Assembly: GCA_947044405.1 (NCBI GenBank)
Contig: CAMRHE010000166.1
Coordinates: forward strand, 1,799,501-1,863,500
Length of the DNA stretch: 64,000 bases
From: Leptodactylus fallax
Lineage: Eukaryota; Chordata; Amphibia; Anura; Leptodactylidae
Reading direction: 5' to 3'
Each line of letters starts with the position of its first letter. The stretch's first letter is position 1. The notes below the pieces were generated by a model that was given only the letters and a program-made list of their open reading frames with translations, was not told the DNA's origin and made no database searches. Positions 31,445-42,794 of the stretch are shown one piece after another. The translations under genes and the position numbers were made by a program.

Positions 31445-32165
31445 CACCCCAGCCCCTTCAAACATCTGATCTCCTGGGGTCCTGGGTGTTGGACTCCCGC
31501 TGATCTTTTATTGATGACCTATCTTGAGGATAGTTCAAAAATAAAAAAAGAACAACCTCTTAATCTCCTCTTTTCTTTGCTTCTATTTTGTCTTTGATTA
31601 GATCTGGATCCTCCCCACCATGCCCAGTCTACAGTAAGATATAAAAAATTATTAAGTCCTGTCCTTATGATGGTGTCAATCCCGTAGGCATTCCCCAGCT
31701 AAAAATGAAACAAATCAGCAGGAAATGAATCCTTTATTTTCTGTAGAATTTTCACAAGACTGTTTGAAAAATGAACACATTTATTAGCTATTTACATTTA
31801 GGTTCAGTGTTCCTACAAATTAAAGGGGTTTTCCAGGACTTATTAAATGATGATCTATCCTTAGGATAGGTCATTGACTGAAGATCAGCAGGGATCCGAT
31901 ACCTGGGACCCTCACTGATCAGCTGTTTGAAGTGACAGCTGCACTCTGAAAGTTGCTTCCACTTCACAGGCCATATGATGTCACATTCATCGGTCACATG
32001 GTATGATTGCAGCTCAGTCCCATTCAAATGAGTCCCATTCAAATATACAGTGCCGTTTTTTATTTTTTGTGAAGAAGCCCTATACTTAAGATAGGTGATC
32101 AGATGATGACTTGCAGATGATGACTCTGGGTTTTCCCACTGATCAGTTGTTTGAAGAAACTGCTA
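31445..32165. repeat. Frog-type MITE remnants (ggataggtcat family)
   Basis: Motifs gatctcctggggtcctgggtg and gatgacctatcttgaggat (31460-31525) reappear inverted as tccttaggataggtcattg and gatcagctgttt (31858-31935) and again near 32080-32160. The second copy starts TTAAAGGGGTTTTCCAGG (31820), which suggests a TTAA target site. A further diverged copy lies near 48375-48450. Confidence 0.6.
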
Positions 32166-32169
32166 TGTT

Positions 32170-32635
32170 CAAGTAAGCCCTTCATCTTTGTGCCATTGTG
32201 CAGCATAATGTTATTAACATTTTGAAGTTTCAATTACTTGATACTGTTACCTCAAATGTACATACATTTAACATCAGTAGTATTTCCACCATAGAAAATC
32301 TATTTCCAAAACAAAAACTAAAACAATAAGAACATGCTAGTATCAAAACTAACCATCTGCCTGAGATGACACTGCCTGATGTGAACTCTTACATAATTTA
32401 TAACAGCCACAGTATACTATCACTGCAGACCATCATTCTTCACTGTGTTTAAGTACAGTATGTTTTTCTCTAATTTCTGTCACTGCTTTGATAACATAGG
32501 ATTATTATGATAGATGCCGTAAGATCTCTCAAGTGTGACGGGAAATGATAAAACCTGTATTGATGACTAAATAAAATTAAAACAAGAGGAACTAGAACAG
32601 TACTGGAAATAAAGTGTCTAAAAAATAAAAACACT
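32170..32635. other. No gene recognised
   Basis: AT-rich sequence, no recognised element ends. Confidence 0.5.
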
Positions 32636-32802
32636 AGGTCTTATTCACCAAACCTGTGTAACAAAATCCTTGGCCTTTTTGCCCACAGTAATGGATCAAA
32701 TCTCAGCTTTTATTTCTTAACCTGCTCTGGAGAAAAATAAGCTGCACTGTGATTGGTCAACAAGGTCACTGTTTCTGTTACACAGTTTTGATAAATTAGG
32801 TT
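32636..32802. mobile_element. Palindromic MITE (CAAACCTGTGTAACA ends)
   Basis: ttattcaccaaacctgtgta at the left and the inverted ctgttacacagttttgataa at the right, with internal inverted copies (atctcagcttttatttc and gaaaaataagctgcactg). I recognise this layout as a common palindromic frog/fish MITE with cca-atcacag arms. No TSD identified. Confidence 0.6.
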
Positions 32803-33787
32803 ATTGTCTACAACCTATGAAACACAAGGACAGAAACTTCTACCAGACCTTACAAAATAAGGCTTTAACCACACAAATGCATTATGGTTCCATTCAGGCG
32901 TGTATTTAGAGATGGGAAATTTGCTATGGAGGCAATCGATTTGTTCAACAGATAATGGGTGATTCTATTAATTCCCCACTCCTGATTCCTTGCCATCTCT
33001 CAAAGCTGCTGAACTGAGTCCTGGGTACATCACGTCAGGACATAGTAACTGATGCAGTTATGCAATGTGTTAGGACCATGTGTGCGGTGGCACCTGGAAC
33101 TGAAGGAGATCCTTCATTGGGAAAAAAACACTAGAAATCGCTCCATGAGAGAAGACAGCACTGGACCAAGACAAGTAAGTATAATTGTATTCTTTATTTA
33201 TATTTTACTAATGTGTTTTTTTTTCCTTTCTGATCTTTTGTCAGATCTGAATTCGTTGCATGTTGGTGACCAGTGGTGTTTTTTTAATTTAATAAAATGT
33301 GACAGTGGGTGTTTTACGTCAATAACTTTTTTGAATGTCTGTGTTTTTTTGTTTTTTTTACTTTATTGCCTTAGTAATTACAAGGTGGGGTTTATAGTGT
33401 TAGCCGCTAATTAGGCTAATTCCAACCCCCTATTATTACATCATTACCCAGTGGCACCATGAAGAGGCAGGTATGGTCCCGTCTCTGACCACCTTGTGAT
33501 GGTCATGTATTGGTGCGGCTGCCGACTGGTATTATTAGGTTGGGAAAGCCCAACTATCATAAGTTTTCCCACAATGTAATGCCAGGATGATGCAGCTTTA
33601 TCATATCTGGCTGGTTATGAAAATAGGGGGGGGGGGGGTAAACCATGTTTTTTTTTCTTCAATTTTTTATTTGTAAAAAAAGTATACAGGGTTCCATTCT
33701 GTGCGCAAGAAAGCAAGGACTCTTTTTCTACTGAAGAAGTCCCCACACTCAAGGGGTACATATATATAGCAACCCTATCGAACATTT
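32803..33787. other. Unclassified sequence with repeat character
   Basis: Non-coding. The part from about 33430 to 33650 (gtggcaccatgaagaggcag, ggtgcggctgccgactggta, gggggggggg run near 33625) looks like an interspersed repeat remnant seen in frogs, but I cannot name it. No ORF is supported. Confidence 0.35.
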
Positions 33788-34397
33788 AGACTGTGAGAGA
33801 GCCGATTCCCTTGGCTGAGAAGCAACCCCACACATGAATGGTTTCAGGATGCTTTACAGTTGGCATGAGACAAGACTGGTGGTAGCGCTCACCTCTTCTT
33901 CTCCGAATAAGCTGTTTTCCAGATGTTCCAAACAATCGAAAAGGGGATTCATCAGAGAAAATGACTTTACCCCAGTCCTCAGCAGTCCACTCCCTGTACC
34001 TTTTGCAGAATATTAGTCTGTCCCTGATGTTTTTTCTGGAGAGAAGTGGCTTCTTTGCTGCCCTCCTTGAGACCAGGCCTTGCTCCAAGAGTTTCCGCCT
34101 CACAGTGCGTGCAGATGCACTCACACCTGCCTGCTGCCATTCCTCAGCAAGCTCTGCACTGCTGGTAGCCCCATCCCGCAGCTGAAACACTTTTAAGAGA
34201 CGGTCCTGCCGCTTGCTGGTCTTTCTTGGGCGCCCTGGAGCCTTTTTGGCACCAATGGAACCTCTCTCCTTGAAGTTCTTGATGATGCGATAGATTGTTG
34301 ACTGAGGTGCAATCTTTCTAGCTGCAATACTCTTCCCAGTTAGGCTATTTTTGTGCAGTGCAATGATGACTGCACGTGTTTCTTTAGAGATAACCAT
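33788..34397 (-). pseudogene. Tc1 transposase, family C (C-terminus missing)
   Basis: The ATG at 34397 gives MVISKETRAVIIALHKNS; the family start is inferred from the HTH position. Visible are the HTH part, GRPRKTSKR linker, and the first DDE motif FSDESPFRLFG and glycine box ([10 protein letters not shown]; the usual GGGS-box is altered to KHPETIHVWG). The second Asp and the Glu are beyond the truncation. Non-functional. Confidence 0.87.
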
Positions 34398-34768
34398 GGT
34401 TAACAGAAGAGAAACAATGATGGCAAGCACCAGCCTCCTTTTAAAGTGTCCAGTGGTGTCATTCTTACTTAATCATGACAGATTGATCTCCAGCCCTGTC
34501 CTCATCAACACCCACACCTGTGTTAATGGAGCAATCACTGAAACGATGTTAGGTGGTCCTTTTAAGGCAGGGCTGCAATGATGTTGAAATGTGTTTTGGG
34601 GGATAAAGTTCATTTTCTAGGCAAATATTGACTTTGCAAGTAATTGCTGTTAAGCTGATCACTCTTTATAACATTCTGGAGTATATGCAAATTGCCATTA
34701 GAAAAACTGAAGCAGTAGACTGTAAAAATTAATATTTGTATCATTCTCAAAACTTTTGGCCATGACTG
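33788..34768 (-). mobile_element. Tc1/mariner element, family C (3'-truncated)
   Basis: The 5' end on the minus strand is at 34768, starting CAGTCATGGCCAAAAGTTTT, next to TA at 34769-34770. The other end is lost within the transposase gene near 33788. The same TA is the left target site of the next element (family D). Confidence 0.88.
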
Positions 34769-34770
34769 TA

Positions 34771-36142
34771 CAGTGGGGGAAAAAAGTATTTAGTCAGCCA
34801 CCAATTGTGCAAGTTCTCCCACTTAAAAAGATGCAAATTATGGTGGAAAATAAGTATTTGGTCACCTACAAACAAGCAAGATTTCTGGCTCTCACAGACC
34901 TGTAACTTCTTCTTTAAGAGGCTCCTCTGTCCTCCACTCATTACCTGTAGTAATGGCACCTGTTTGAAATTGTTATCAGTATAAAAGACTCCTGTCCACA
35001 ACCTCAAACAGTCACACTCCAAACTCCACTATGGTGAAGATCAAAGAGCTGTGGAAGGACACCAGAAACAAAATTGTAGATCTGCACCAGGCTGGGAAGA
35101 CTGAGTCTGCAATAGGCAAGCAGCTTGGTGAAAAGAAATCAACTGCGGGTGCAATAATTAGAAAATGGAAGACATACAAGAACACTGATAATCTCCCTCG
35201 ATCAGGGGCTCCACGCAAGATCTCACCCCGTGGGGTAAAAATGATCACAAGAACGCTTAGCAAAAATCCCAGAACAACATGGGGGGACCTAGTGAATGAC
35301 CTGCAGAAAGCTGGTTCCTAACGTAACAAAGGCTACTGTCAGTAACACACTATGCCGCCAGGGACTCAGATCCTGCAGTGCCAGACGTGTCCCCATGCTT
35401 AAGCCAGTACATATCCGGGCCCGTCTGAAGTTTGCTAGAGAGCATTTGGATGTTCCAGAAGAGTATTGGGAAGCATGGTGGTGCCAACATCATGCTTTGG
35501 GGCTGTTTCTCTGCAAAGGGACCAGGACAACTGATCCATGTACATGAAAGAATGAATGGGGCCATGTATCGTGAGATTTTGAGTGCAAACCTCCTTCCAT
35601 CAGCAAGGACATTGAAGATGAAACATGGCTGGGTCTTTCAGCATGACTATGATCCCAAGCACACCGTCAGAGCAACGAAGGAGTGGCTTTGTAAGAAGCA
35701 TTTCAAGGTCCTGGAGTGGCCTAGCCAGTCTCCAGATCTCAACCCGATAGAAAATCTTTGTATGGATTTGTAAGTCCGTGTTGCCCAGTGACAGCCCCAA
35801 AACATCACTGCTCTAGAGGAGATCTGCATGCAGGAACATACCAGCAACAGTGTGTACCAACCTTGTGAAGACTTACAGAAAACGTTTGACCTCTGTCATT
35901 GCCAACAAAGGACATATAACAAAGTATTGAGATGAACTTTTGTTATTGGCCAAATACTTATTTTCCACCATAATTGGCAAATAAATTCTTTAAAAATTAG
36001 ACAATGTAAGTTTCTGGATTTGTTTTCTCATTTTGTCTCTCATAGTTGAGGTCTACCTATGATGTCAATTACAGGCCTCTCATCTTTTTAAGTGGGAGAC
36101 CTTGCACAATTGGTGGCTGACTAAATACTTTTTTCCCCACTG
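34771..36142 (+). mobile_element. Tc1/mariner element, family D
   Basis: 1372 bp with TIRs starting CAGTGGGGGAAAAAAGTATT, flanked by TA at 34769-34770 and 36143-36144. TIR homology includes agtcagccaccaattgtgca and the step cacttaaaaagatg. It is shorter than full-length Tc1 because of an internal deletion in the gene. Confidence 0.94.
35031..35930 (+). pseudogene. Tc1 transposase, family D (deleted and frameshifted)
   Basis: ATG at 35031 gives [18 protein letters not shown], then HTH domains. A frameshift follows LVNDLQKAG near 35318. Around 35468-35475 the frame jumps from VPEEYWE to [13 protein letters not shown], so the segment with the first catalytic Asp has been deleted. HDYDPKH and SPDLNPIEN are present. 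A stop after IENLCMDL (35771-35773) precedes a broken C-terminus ending near 35930. Confidence 0.9.
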
Positions 36143-36239
36143 TATGCTCTGCTTGAGCAGCCCTTTGAGGGGGCATACTGCTGTTCAGGATGTAAGCACA
36201 TAGCTCATTTGGAAACCCAGATTGCGGATCTAAATGAGC

Positions 36240-36915
36240 AAATTCCAAGACTGAGATCCATTGATAACTTGAAAAATTTGTTGCTCACAGAGTAGGAACT
36301 CGCTGGGGTAACTGCAGAGGGGGATAGCAGCGTGGAGGTGCAGGAATGGGAGGCAACTAGCTGGGTGACAGAAAATGGCAGGGTAGAGGCAAGAGTTTCA
36401 GGGAGGTTAGTTCTGCATTGGCACACCTCAACAAGTTTGATGAGCGGAATGTTAGTACAGGGGTAACACTGCTGCATCAAGACACTTCCTCTGACAGCAA
36501 GAGGGAATGTCTTCTATAATAAAAAGAGGGATAGGAGTGAAGGGCAGGCCAGACAGGTGCTGGTAGTGGGGGATTCAATTGTTAGGGGAACAGATAGGGA
36601 CCGGGATTGTTGAACAGTGTGTTGCCATCCTGGTGCTTGAGTGTGACACATCACAGTTCGGGTTGATAGATTACTGGGAGGGGCTGGTGAGGATTCAGCA
36701 GTTATTGTGCACATTGGCACAAATGACAAAGCTAGAGGTAGGTGTTAGGTCCTTAAAAATGATTGTAGGGTGCAAGCTGAAGGCAAGGACCTCAAAGGTG
36801 GTATTTTCTGAAATACTACTTGTTCCTGAGTCCACACAGGAAAGGCAGTGGAAAATTAGGGAGGTAAACAAGTGGCTCAAAGAAGGAGGGTTTTGGGAAC
36901 TTGGAGAACTCAGCT
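36240..36915 (+). pseudogene. CR1 ORF1 remnant with esterase-like domain
   Basis: The GDS motif VVGDSIVRG and the HIGTND block are the paired SGNH-hydrolase motifs of CR1-type ORF1 proteins. They lie in different frames, separated by stops. Upstream parts look like a coiled-coil region (LETQIADLNEQIPRLRS-like, 36218-36262). Non-functional. Confidence 0.75.
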
Positions 36916-37012
36916 GACTTTGCTGTGACCTACAGGTTCTAAGGTAGGGATGGGATGCACCTCCATGGGTAGGGTGCAGCTGTGCTGGGGTGAAGATGGC
37001 TAGAGAGTTTGT

Positions 37013-37206
37013 TTGTTTATTTATTTATTTATTAATTATGCTTATATAGCACTATCATATTCCACAGCGCTTTACAGACATTGACAGTGACTGTCCCATA
37101 TAGAGCTCACAATCTACATTCCCTATCAGTATGTCTTTGGAGTGTGGGAGGAAAACCATGCAAACACAGGGAGAATATACAAACTCCTTGCAGATGTTGT
37201 CCTTGG
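37013..37206 (-). repeat. V-SINE fragment (5'-truncated)
   Basis: Inverted copy of the tail part of the SINE at 59594-59845: poly(TAAA)-like run at 37013-37035, then the agcgctttacagacattgac and gagaatatacaaactcctt segments. The tRNA-like head is missing. Confidence 0.88.
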
Positions 37207-38228
37207 AGTTGGAGGAGTGTTTAAACTAGGAACTAGGGAGTAGGGCAATAACAGGTGTACAGGCAGAGGAAAAGTGGGAATAAGGATATATATATACTGT
37301 AGACAGGGAACGAAGGCTAAGTAATGTAACTGGGGTAGAGCGGGGGGGTGGAGTGAAAGCAGTCAGTAGGCAGAGGACGAGTAGGGGTAAGGATAAACAC
37401 ATAAAATGCATGGATACTAACACCAGAAGTCTCACTAACAAGATCAAGGAACTTTAAGTGATATGGGTGGAGGAAAAATATATGACATAATGGGGATAAG
37501 TGAGACATGGCTGGACTCTAGCTATGACTGGGCTATGAATAGTGGAAGAGTGAAGAAATCAGGCGATACCTTTTAGAGGCTAACTGAGTATATTTGATAA
37601 GTAAGCTTTCAAGAGTCTAGCTCTCTTCTTCAGACATGGTGTTATACAAGAACTGAAAATTCACATTTTTTTATATACCCTATACACTCTTCAAAGGATT
37701 TTAGAGTCCTTAATATGGGCTATGAATATACAGGGGTACAGTATGTTTAAAAAAGAGCATCCAAATGGAAAAAGGGCAATGGAGTTTGCTTGTACGTTAT
37801 GACAACTAGGAGGAAAAATTAATATGTGGAGTCCTTATGGGTGGAAATAAGGGAAGTAATAAAGAAAAATCTACTAATAAAATCTACAAATAGATGAGAC
37901 CAAAAAACATAATGAAGTCATTATTATCGGGTATATCAACTACCAAGTAATAAACTAATTTTGACAAACTAACCTGACAGATTGTCCAAAGTGGAGTTAG
38001 GGGTCACCTAAGTAATAGAGACAACAACATAATAAGTTTTTGTGTACAAAAGATGTTTAGTAGAGGGGTTACAGAAACACTAAATTTCTGGAAAGCCATT
38101 TTTTAATAGCTGAGAGAGGAGCTTAGCAGCATAAACTGGAACAATGTCCTCAAAGTGAAGAGAACAAAGTAAATGGGACATTTTCAAAAACATCCTAAAT
38201 AGGGCCAGTAAAAAACATACCTTATGGG

Positions 38229-38802
38229 CAGTGGCGTAACTAGGAATGGCTGGGCCCCAATGTGAACATTTGACATGGGGCCCCCCCCCGAACCCCTGCC
38301 CCCAATCGCCCCCCCCCGGACTGCCCCCTCCAACCCCCCCCCCCCAAAAAAACGCATTCCTGCGCACAGTATTATGTGCCATAGTGGCTCCTGCACACAG
38401 TATTATGCCCCATAGTGGCCCCTGCACACAGTATCATGCCCCATAGTGGCCCCTGTACACAGTATCATGTCCCATAGTGGCTCTTGCACACAGTATCATG
38501 TCCCATAGTGGCCCCTGCACACAGTATCATGCCCCATAGTGGCCCCTGCACACAGTATCATGTCCCATAGTGGCCCCTGCACACAGTATCATGTCCCATA
38601 GTGGCCCCTGCACACAGTATCATGCCCCATAGTGGCCCCTGCACACAGTATCATGCCCCATAGTAGCCCCTGGGGTTACTCCAGCAGGTAACGGCCTATT
38701 TAAAAAAAAAAAAAAAAAAAGCATCGGGAGCCAGCAGGGCCCCGTAATGTCCCGGGCCCTGTGGCAGCTGCTACTGCTGCTACCCCGATAGTTACGCCCC
38801 TG
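38229..38802. mobile_element. hAT MITE with perfect 8-bp TSD and 31-bp minisatellite
   Basis: CTTATGGG flanks at 38221-38228 and 38803-38810. Ends CAGTGGCGTAACTAGG (38229) and the inverted CAGGGGCGTAACTATC (38802). Interior: a C-rich stretch, the minisatellite at 38365-38672, a run of A (38702-38721) and gcagctgctactgctgctacc. It belongs with 55665-56291, which has the same two ends in the opposite orientation but another interior. Confidence 0.93.
38365..38672. repeat. 31-bp minisatellite inside hAT MITE (about 10 copies)
   Basis: Ten near-perfect 31-bp units with CACAGTATCATGTCCCATAG and TGGCCCCTGCA. The unit is recognisably the same as in the hAT element at 809-2316, although the terminal repeats of the two elements differ. 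Confidence 0.95.
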
Positions 38803-38821
38803 CTTATGGGAAAAAGAAGGT

Positions 38822-39716
38822 AAAAAAAAAATCATAGAAAACCAATGTGGCTAACTAAAGTGGTAATGAGTGCAGTGAGTGATAAAAAAGGTAAAGAAGG
38901 AATGAAAAAAATAATCCAAAATTATTCTTCATAAGACAATAAAAACTGCAATTGTGAGCTCCTTCAAAATTATAATTATAACCCAGATTATAATCTGGGT
39001 GTAATAGTGGAAGAGGATGAGGAAAAGGCAGATCTATTAAATCCCCTCTTCTCTACTGTATTTACAGAAGTAAATCCAAAGACATGATTAAGGATAATGT
39101 AAATTCTCCATTAAATGTCACCTGTTTAACCCAGGAGAATGTGCAGCACTACCTTCAAAATACTAGAATAGACAAATCGCTGGGTCTAGATGGCATATAC
39201 TCCTGACGGAATTTTGCACAGTGATAACCAGACCCTTATACCTAATATTTGGGGATTCATTAAAGATTGGGACTGTATCACAGGATTGGCGCATAGCAAA
39301 TGTTGTATTAGTGTTCAAAAAAGGGTCTAAAAGTGAGCCTGGAAACTATAGGCTGGTAAGTTTGACCTCAGAGGTGGATAAGATATTTGAAGAGATGTTA
39401 TCCTAGAGTATCTCAATGAAAATAATCTTATAACACCCAATTTAGCATGGGGTTTTGAGGAATCGGTCCTGTCAGAATAATCTGATCACCTTCTATGAAG
39501 AGGTCAGTTCTAGACTGGACATGGGTGGATATGGTGTATCTGGACTTTTCAAAGGCTTTCAATACTGTACCACATAAAATGTTGCTGTACAAAATGAGAA
39601 TGCTGGGACTAGGGTTAAAATAATGCACTTGGGTTCACAACTGGCTCATTGATAGGAAACAGATGGTGCTTGTTAATGGTAAATACTCAGACACATCCAG
39701 AAAAAAAAATCTCTTT
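38822..39716 (+). pseudogene. CR1 ORF2 reverse transcriptase remnant
   Basis: DWRIANVVLVFKKGSKSEPG and NYRLVSLTSEVDKIFEEML give the RT fingers in one frame; VYLDFSKAFNTVPHKML follows in another. Stops occur after EEMLS and between blocks. Catalytic YxDD region is not found, so homology stops before it. Confidence 0.85.
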
Positions 39717-41168
39717 TGTGTAATCCAGCAACCAGATGAGCCGTGAAATCAATAAAACTTACCCTAAGTGGAGCTAGACATAAATAAATTTCAAACATAT
39801 AATAGAATACATTCCCCCCTAATTAACAAAAACAAAAATAGAATAATAATAATCAACAATACACAAATAGGACATATATAGTAAAGAAAGCTATAACAAA
39901 ACATATATATGACCATAATCCTACCCGTTAACAGAGAAAAATATGAAGTTCGTCCTACCTGGAAATTCATCCTAAATTAGGACAATGTATATGTACCGTT
40001 AAATAAAAAAAAAAGATAAAGCTGATGCTTCATCTGAGGAAGAGGGTACATGCTCCAATGTCCAAAAGCCATATAGTCCACGGATGGTTTCATTTTAATG
40101 GGAGCTAAAGAAAACTCTTGTTATGCCCTCAATAAAAATGGCGTTGGACATGGGGAAAAAGAGAACAGAGCATGCGCTGTATTACGTCCTGTAGTTGGAA
40201 AAGCCTTCCTCAATGTTACCTCCTATCTTGCAGTCACATGACTTCATAGTACCATTTGATTGGAATACAACTTAATATTAACCTAAACAGCGGAAAATAC
40301 AAAATACATACATTACACTATGTCCTGTGATTGAGAAGCCCCTCCTCAATGGTACCTCCTATCTCACATATACATGACTTCATGATACTATTTAATTGAA
40401 GCTTAAGGAGGAATTAAAACACAGAGAACACTTTCTCCTATCCTAAACCACCGATAAATACGACTACAAAAACCCTAGAACGAAATCACGTCAATGTCAC
40501 TTTTTTTGTAAAAAGACATGACATTTATATACTGGAGTGATCACAAAAGCAAAATATATCATATCTAGTAATAATGTAACATTAAAATTATTATTTGTGT
40601 ATAGTGATAAGATACAACACTGCTCATTAGAAAATCTATATTTCATATTGTTCGGTGCATTGAACCACACATAATATAGGTGTGTTAAGCCTGACACGCA
40701 ATTCAGTGAGAGCACAGACAAGAGTACTATAGTGGTTTTCAGCATTACAGAGTATTTTTGAATAGGGGCGATAATTACGTACGCTATATTCAAGGGAACC
40801 TTGATTGAGAAGTAGTGAATGTTTCTATGCTAAAGGCTGGTGCATTATGAGTAAAGGGTTGACATTATAATATTGAGCAAATTGCAGAGAAATTATATTC
40901 ATTTGATTACTGGAATAAATTGACATGAACTTTTAACTCCTTATTAAACAGAGATGCTCCATTTTCTGTCAGCTCAATTTCTCTTAAACTCAAATACCTA
41001 ATTATTTTATATACAAATATATAAAATTGTACTGATGGACTAGGGTTGAATATTTCAGTGTGGCACTGTTGAGACTATTATAATTTCACAGTGTCTTGTA
41101 TTATGATGGATGTATCATTAGCCCAGGGTCCTGAGATTGCGTAAACATTATAGTTATATATATATATA
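39717..41168. other. No gene; diverged direct repeat at 40182-40405
   Basis: No coding motif. A segment of about 85 bp (cctgtagttggaaaagcctt, cctcaatgttacctcctatc, catgacttcatagtaccat; from about 40188) occurs again diverged about 135 bp later (cctgtgattgagaagcccct, cctcaatggtacctcctatc, catgacttcatgatactat; from about 40325). The rest is AT-rich. Confidence 0.6.
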
Positions 41169-41170
41169 TA

Positions 41171-42780
41171 CAGTACAGACCAAAAGTTTGGACACAACTT
41201 CTCATTCCAAGAGTTTTCTGTATTTTCATGACTATAAAAATTGTAGATTCACACTGAAGGCATCAAAACTATGAATTAACACATGTGGAATTATATACTT
41301 AACAAAAAAGTGTGAAACAACTGAAAATATGTCTTATAGTCTAGGTTCTTCAAAGTAGCCACCTTTTGCTTTGATTACTGCTTTGCACACTCTTGGCATT
41401 GTCTTGATGAGCTTCAAGAGGTAGTCACCTGAAATGGTTTTCACTTCACAGGTGTGCCCTGTCAAGTTTCATAAGTGGGATTTCTTGCCCTATAAATGGG
41501 GTTGGGACCATCAGTTGTGTTGTTCAGAAGTCAGGTGGATACACAGCTGATAGTCCTACTGAATGGAGTGTTAGAATTTGTATTATGGCAAGAAAAAAGC
41601 AGCTAAGTAAAGAAAAATGAGTGGCCATCATTACTTTAATAAATGAAGGTCAGTCAGTCCGAAAAATTGGGAAAACTTTGAAAGTGTCCCCAAGTGCAGT
41701 GGCCAAAACCATCAAGCGCTACAAAGAAACTGGCTCACATGAGGACCGCCCCAGGAAAGGAAGACCAAGAGTCAACTCTACTGCGGAGGATAAGTTCATC
41801 CGAGTCACCAGCCTCAGAAATTGCAGGTTAACAGCAGCTCAGATTAGAGACCAGGTCAATGCCACACAGAGTTCTAGCAGCAGACACATCTCTACAACAA
41901 CTGTTAAGAGGAGACTGTGTGCAGCAGGCCTTCATGGTAAAATAGCTGCTAGGAAACCACTGCTAAGGACAGGCAACAAGCAGAAGAGACTTGTTTGGGC
42001 TAAAGAACACAAGGAATGGACATTAGACCTGTGGAAATCTGTGCTTTGGTCTGATGAGTCCAAATTTGAGATCTTTGGTTCCAGCCACCGTGTATTTGTG
42101 CGACGCAGAAAAGGTGAACGAATGGACTCTACATGCCTGGTTCCCACCGTAAAGCATGGAGGAGGAGGTGTGATGGTGTGGGGGTGCTTTGCTGGTGACA
42201 CTTGGGGATTTATCCAAAATTGAAGGAATACTGAACCAGCATGGTTACCACAGCATCTTGCAGAGGCATGCTATTCCATCCGGTTTGCGTTTAGTTGGAC
42301 CATCATTTATTTTTCAACAGGACAATGACACCAAACACACCTCCAGACTGTGTAAGGGCTATTTGACCAAGAAGGAGAGTGATGGGGTGCTACGCCAGAT
42401 GACCTGGCCTCCACAGTCACCAGACCTGAACCCAATCGAGATGGTTTGGGGTGAGCTGGACCGCAGAGTGAAGGCAAAATGGCCAACAAGTGCTAAGCAT
42501 CTCTGGGAACTCCTTCAAGACTGTTGGAAGACCATTTCAGGTGACTACCTCTTGAAGCTCATCAAGAGAATGCCAAGAGTGTGCAAAGCAGTAATCAAAG
42601 CAAAAGGTGGCTACTTTGAAGAACCTAGAATATAAGACATATTTTCAGTTGTTTCACACTTTTTTGTTAAGTATATAATTCCACATGTGTTAATTCATAG
42701 TTTTGATGCCTTCAGTGTGAATCTACAATTTTTATAGTCATGAAAATACAGAAAACTCTTGGAATGAGAAGGTGTGTCCA
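41171..42780 (+). mobile_element. Tc1/mariner element, family E (right end truncated)
   Basis: Starts CAGTACAGACCAAAAGTTTG after TA (41169-41170). The right end stops at gtgtgtcca (42780), about 20 bases short of a full TIR, followed by tatatatagatata and then element F. TIRs are about 270 bp long and reach into the 3' end of the transposase gene: 41340-41439 is the inverted copy of the last ~100 coding bases. Confidence 0.93.
41585..42635 (+). pseudogene. Tc1 transposase, family E (stop and frameshift)
   Basis: ATG at 41585 gives MARKKQLSKEK, then TGA at codon 12 (41618-41620). The frame continues through HTH domains, the GRPRVNS linker, WSDESKFEIFG and the GGGGVMVWGCF box. A one-base loss near 42205 moves the rest to another frame with QQDNDTKH and SPDLNPIEM; the C-terminus ends YFEEPRI at 42635. 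Two lesions, non-functional. Confidence 0.92.
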
Positions 42781-42794
42781 TATATATAGATATA

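Larger units (their letters stand above)
36145..39716 (+). mobile_element. CR1-clade LINE, decayed
   Basis: Fragments follow CR1 order. An ORF1 esterase-like motif VLVVGDSIVRGTD lies at about 36557-36595 and the TIVVHIGTNDKARG-type motif at 36700-36735. The endonuclease motif MGISETWLDS is near 37490-37520, and RT motifs DWRIANVVLVFKKGSK and GNYRLVSLTS are at 39278-39367, then VYLDFSKAFNTVPH (39532-39573). A SINE (37013-37206), an unassigned block near 37545-37700 and a hAT MITE (38229-38802) interrupt it. Numerous stops and shifts. Confidence 0.85.

Noticed and set aside
33052..33414. 120-codon open frame
   Set aside because: Low complexity, T-rich, no recognisable domain, and within repeat-like sequence.
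38224..38446. Proline- and glycine-rich open frames on both strands
   Set aside because: Products of the C-run and 31-bp minisatellite in the hAT MITE.
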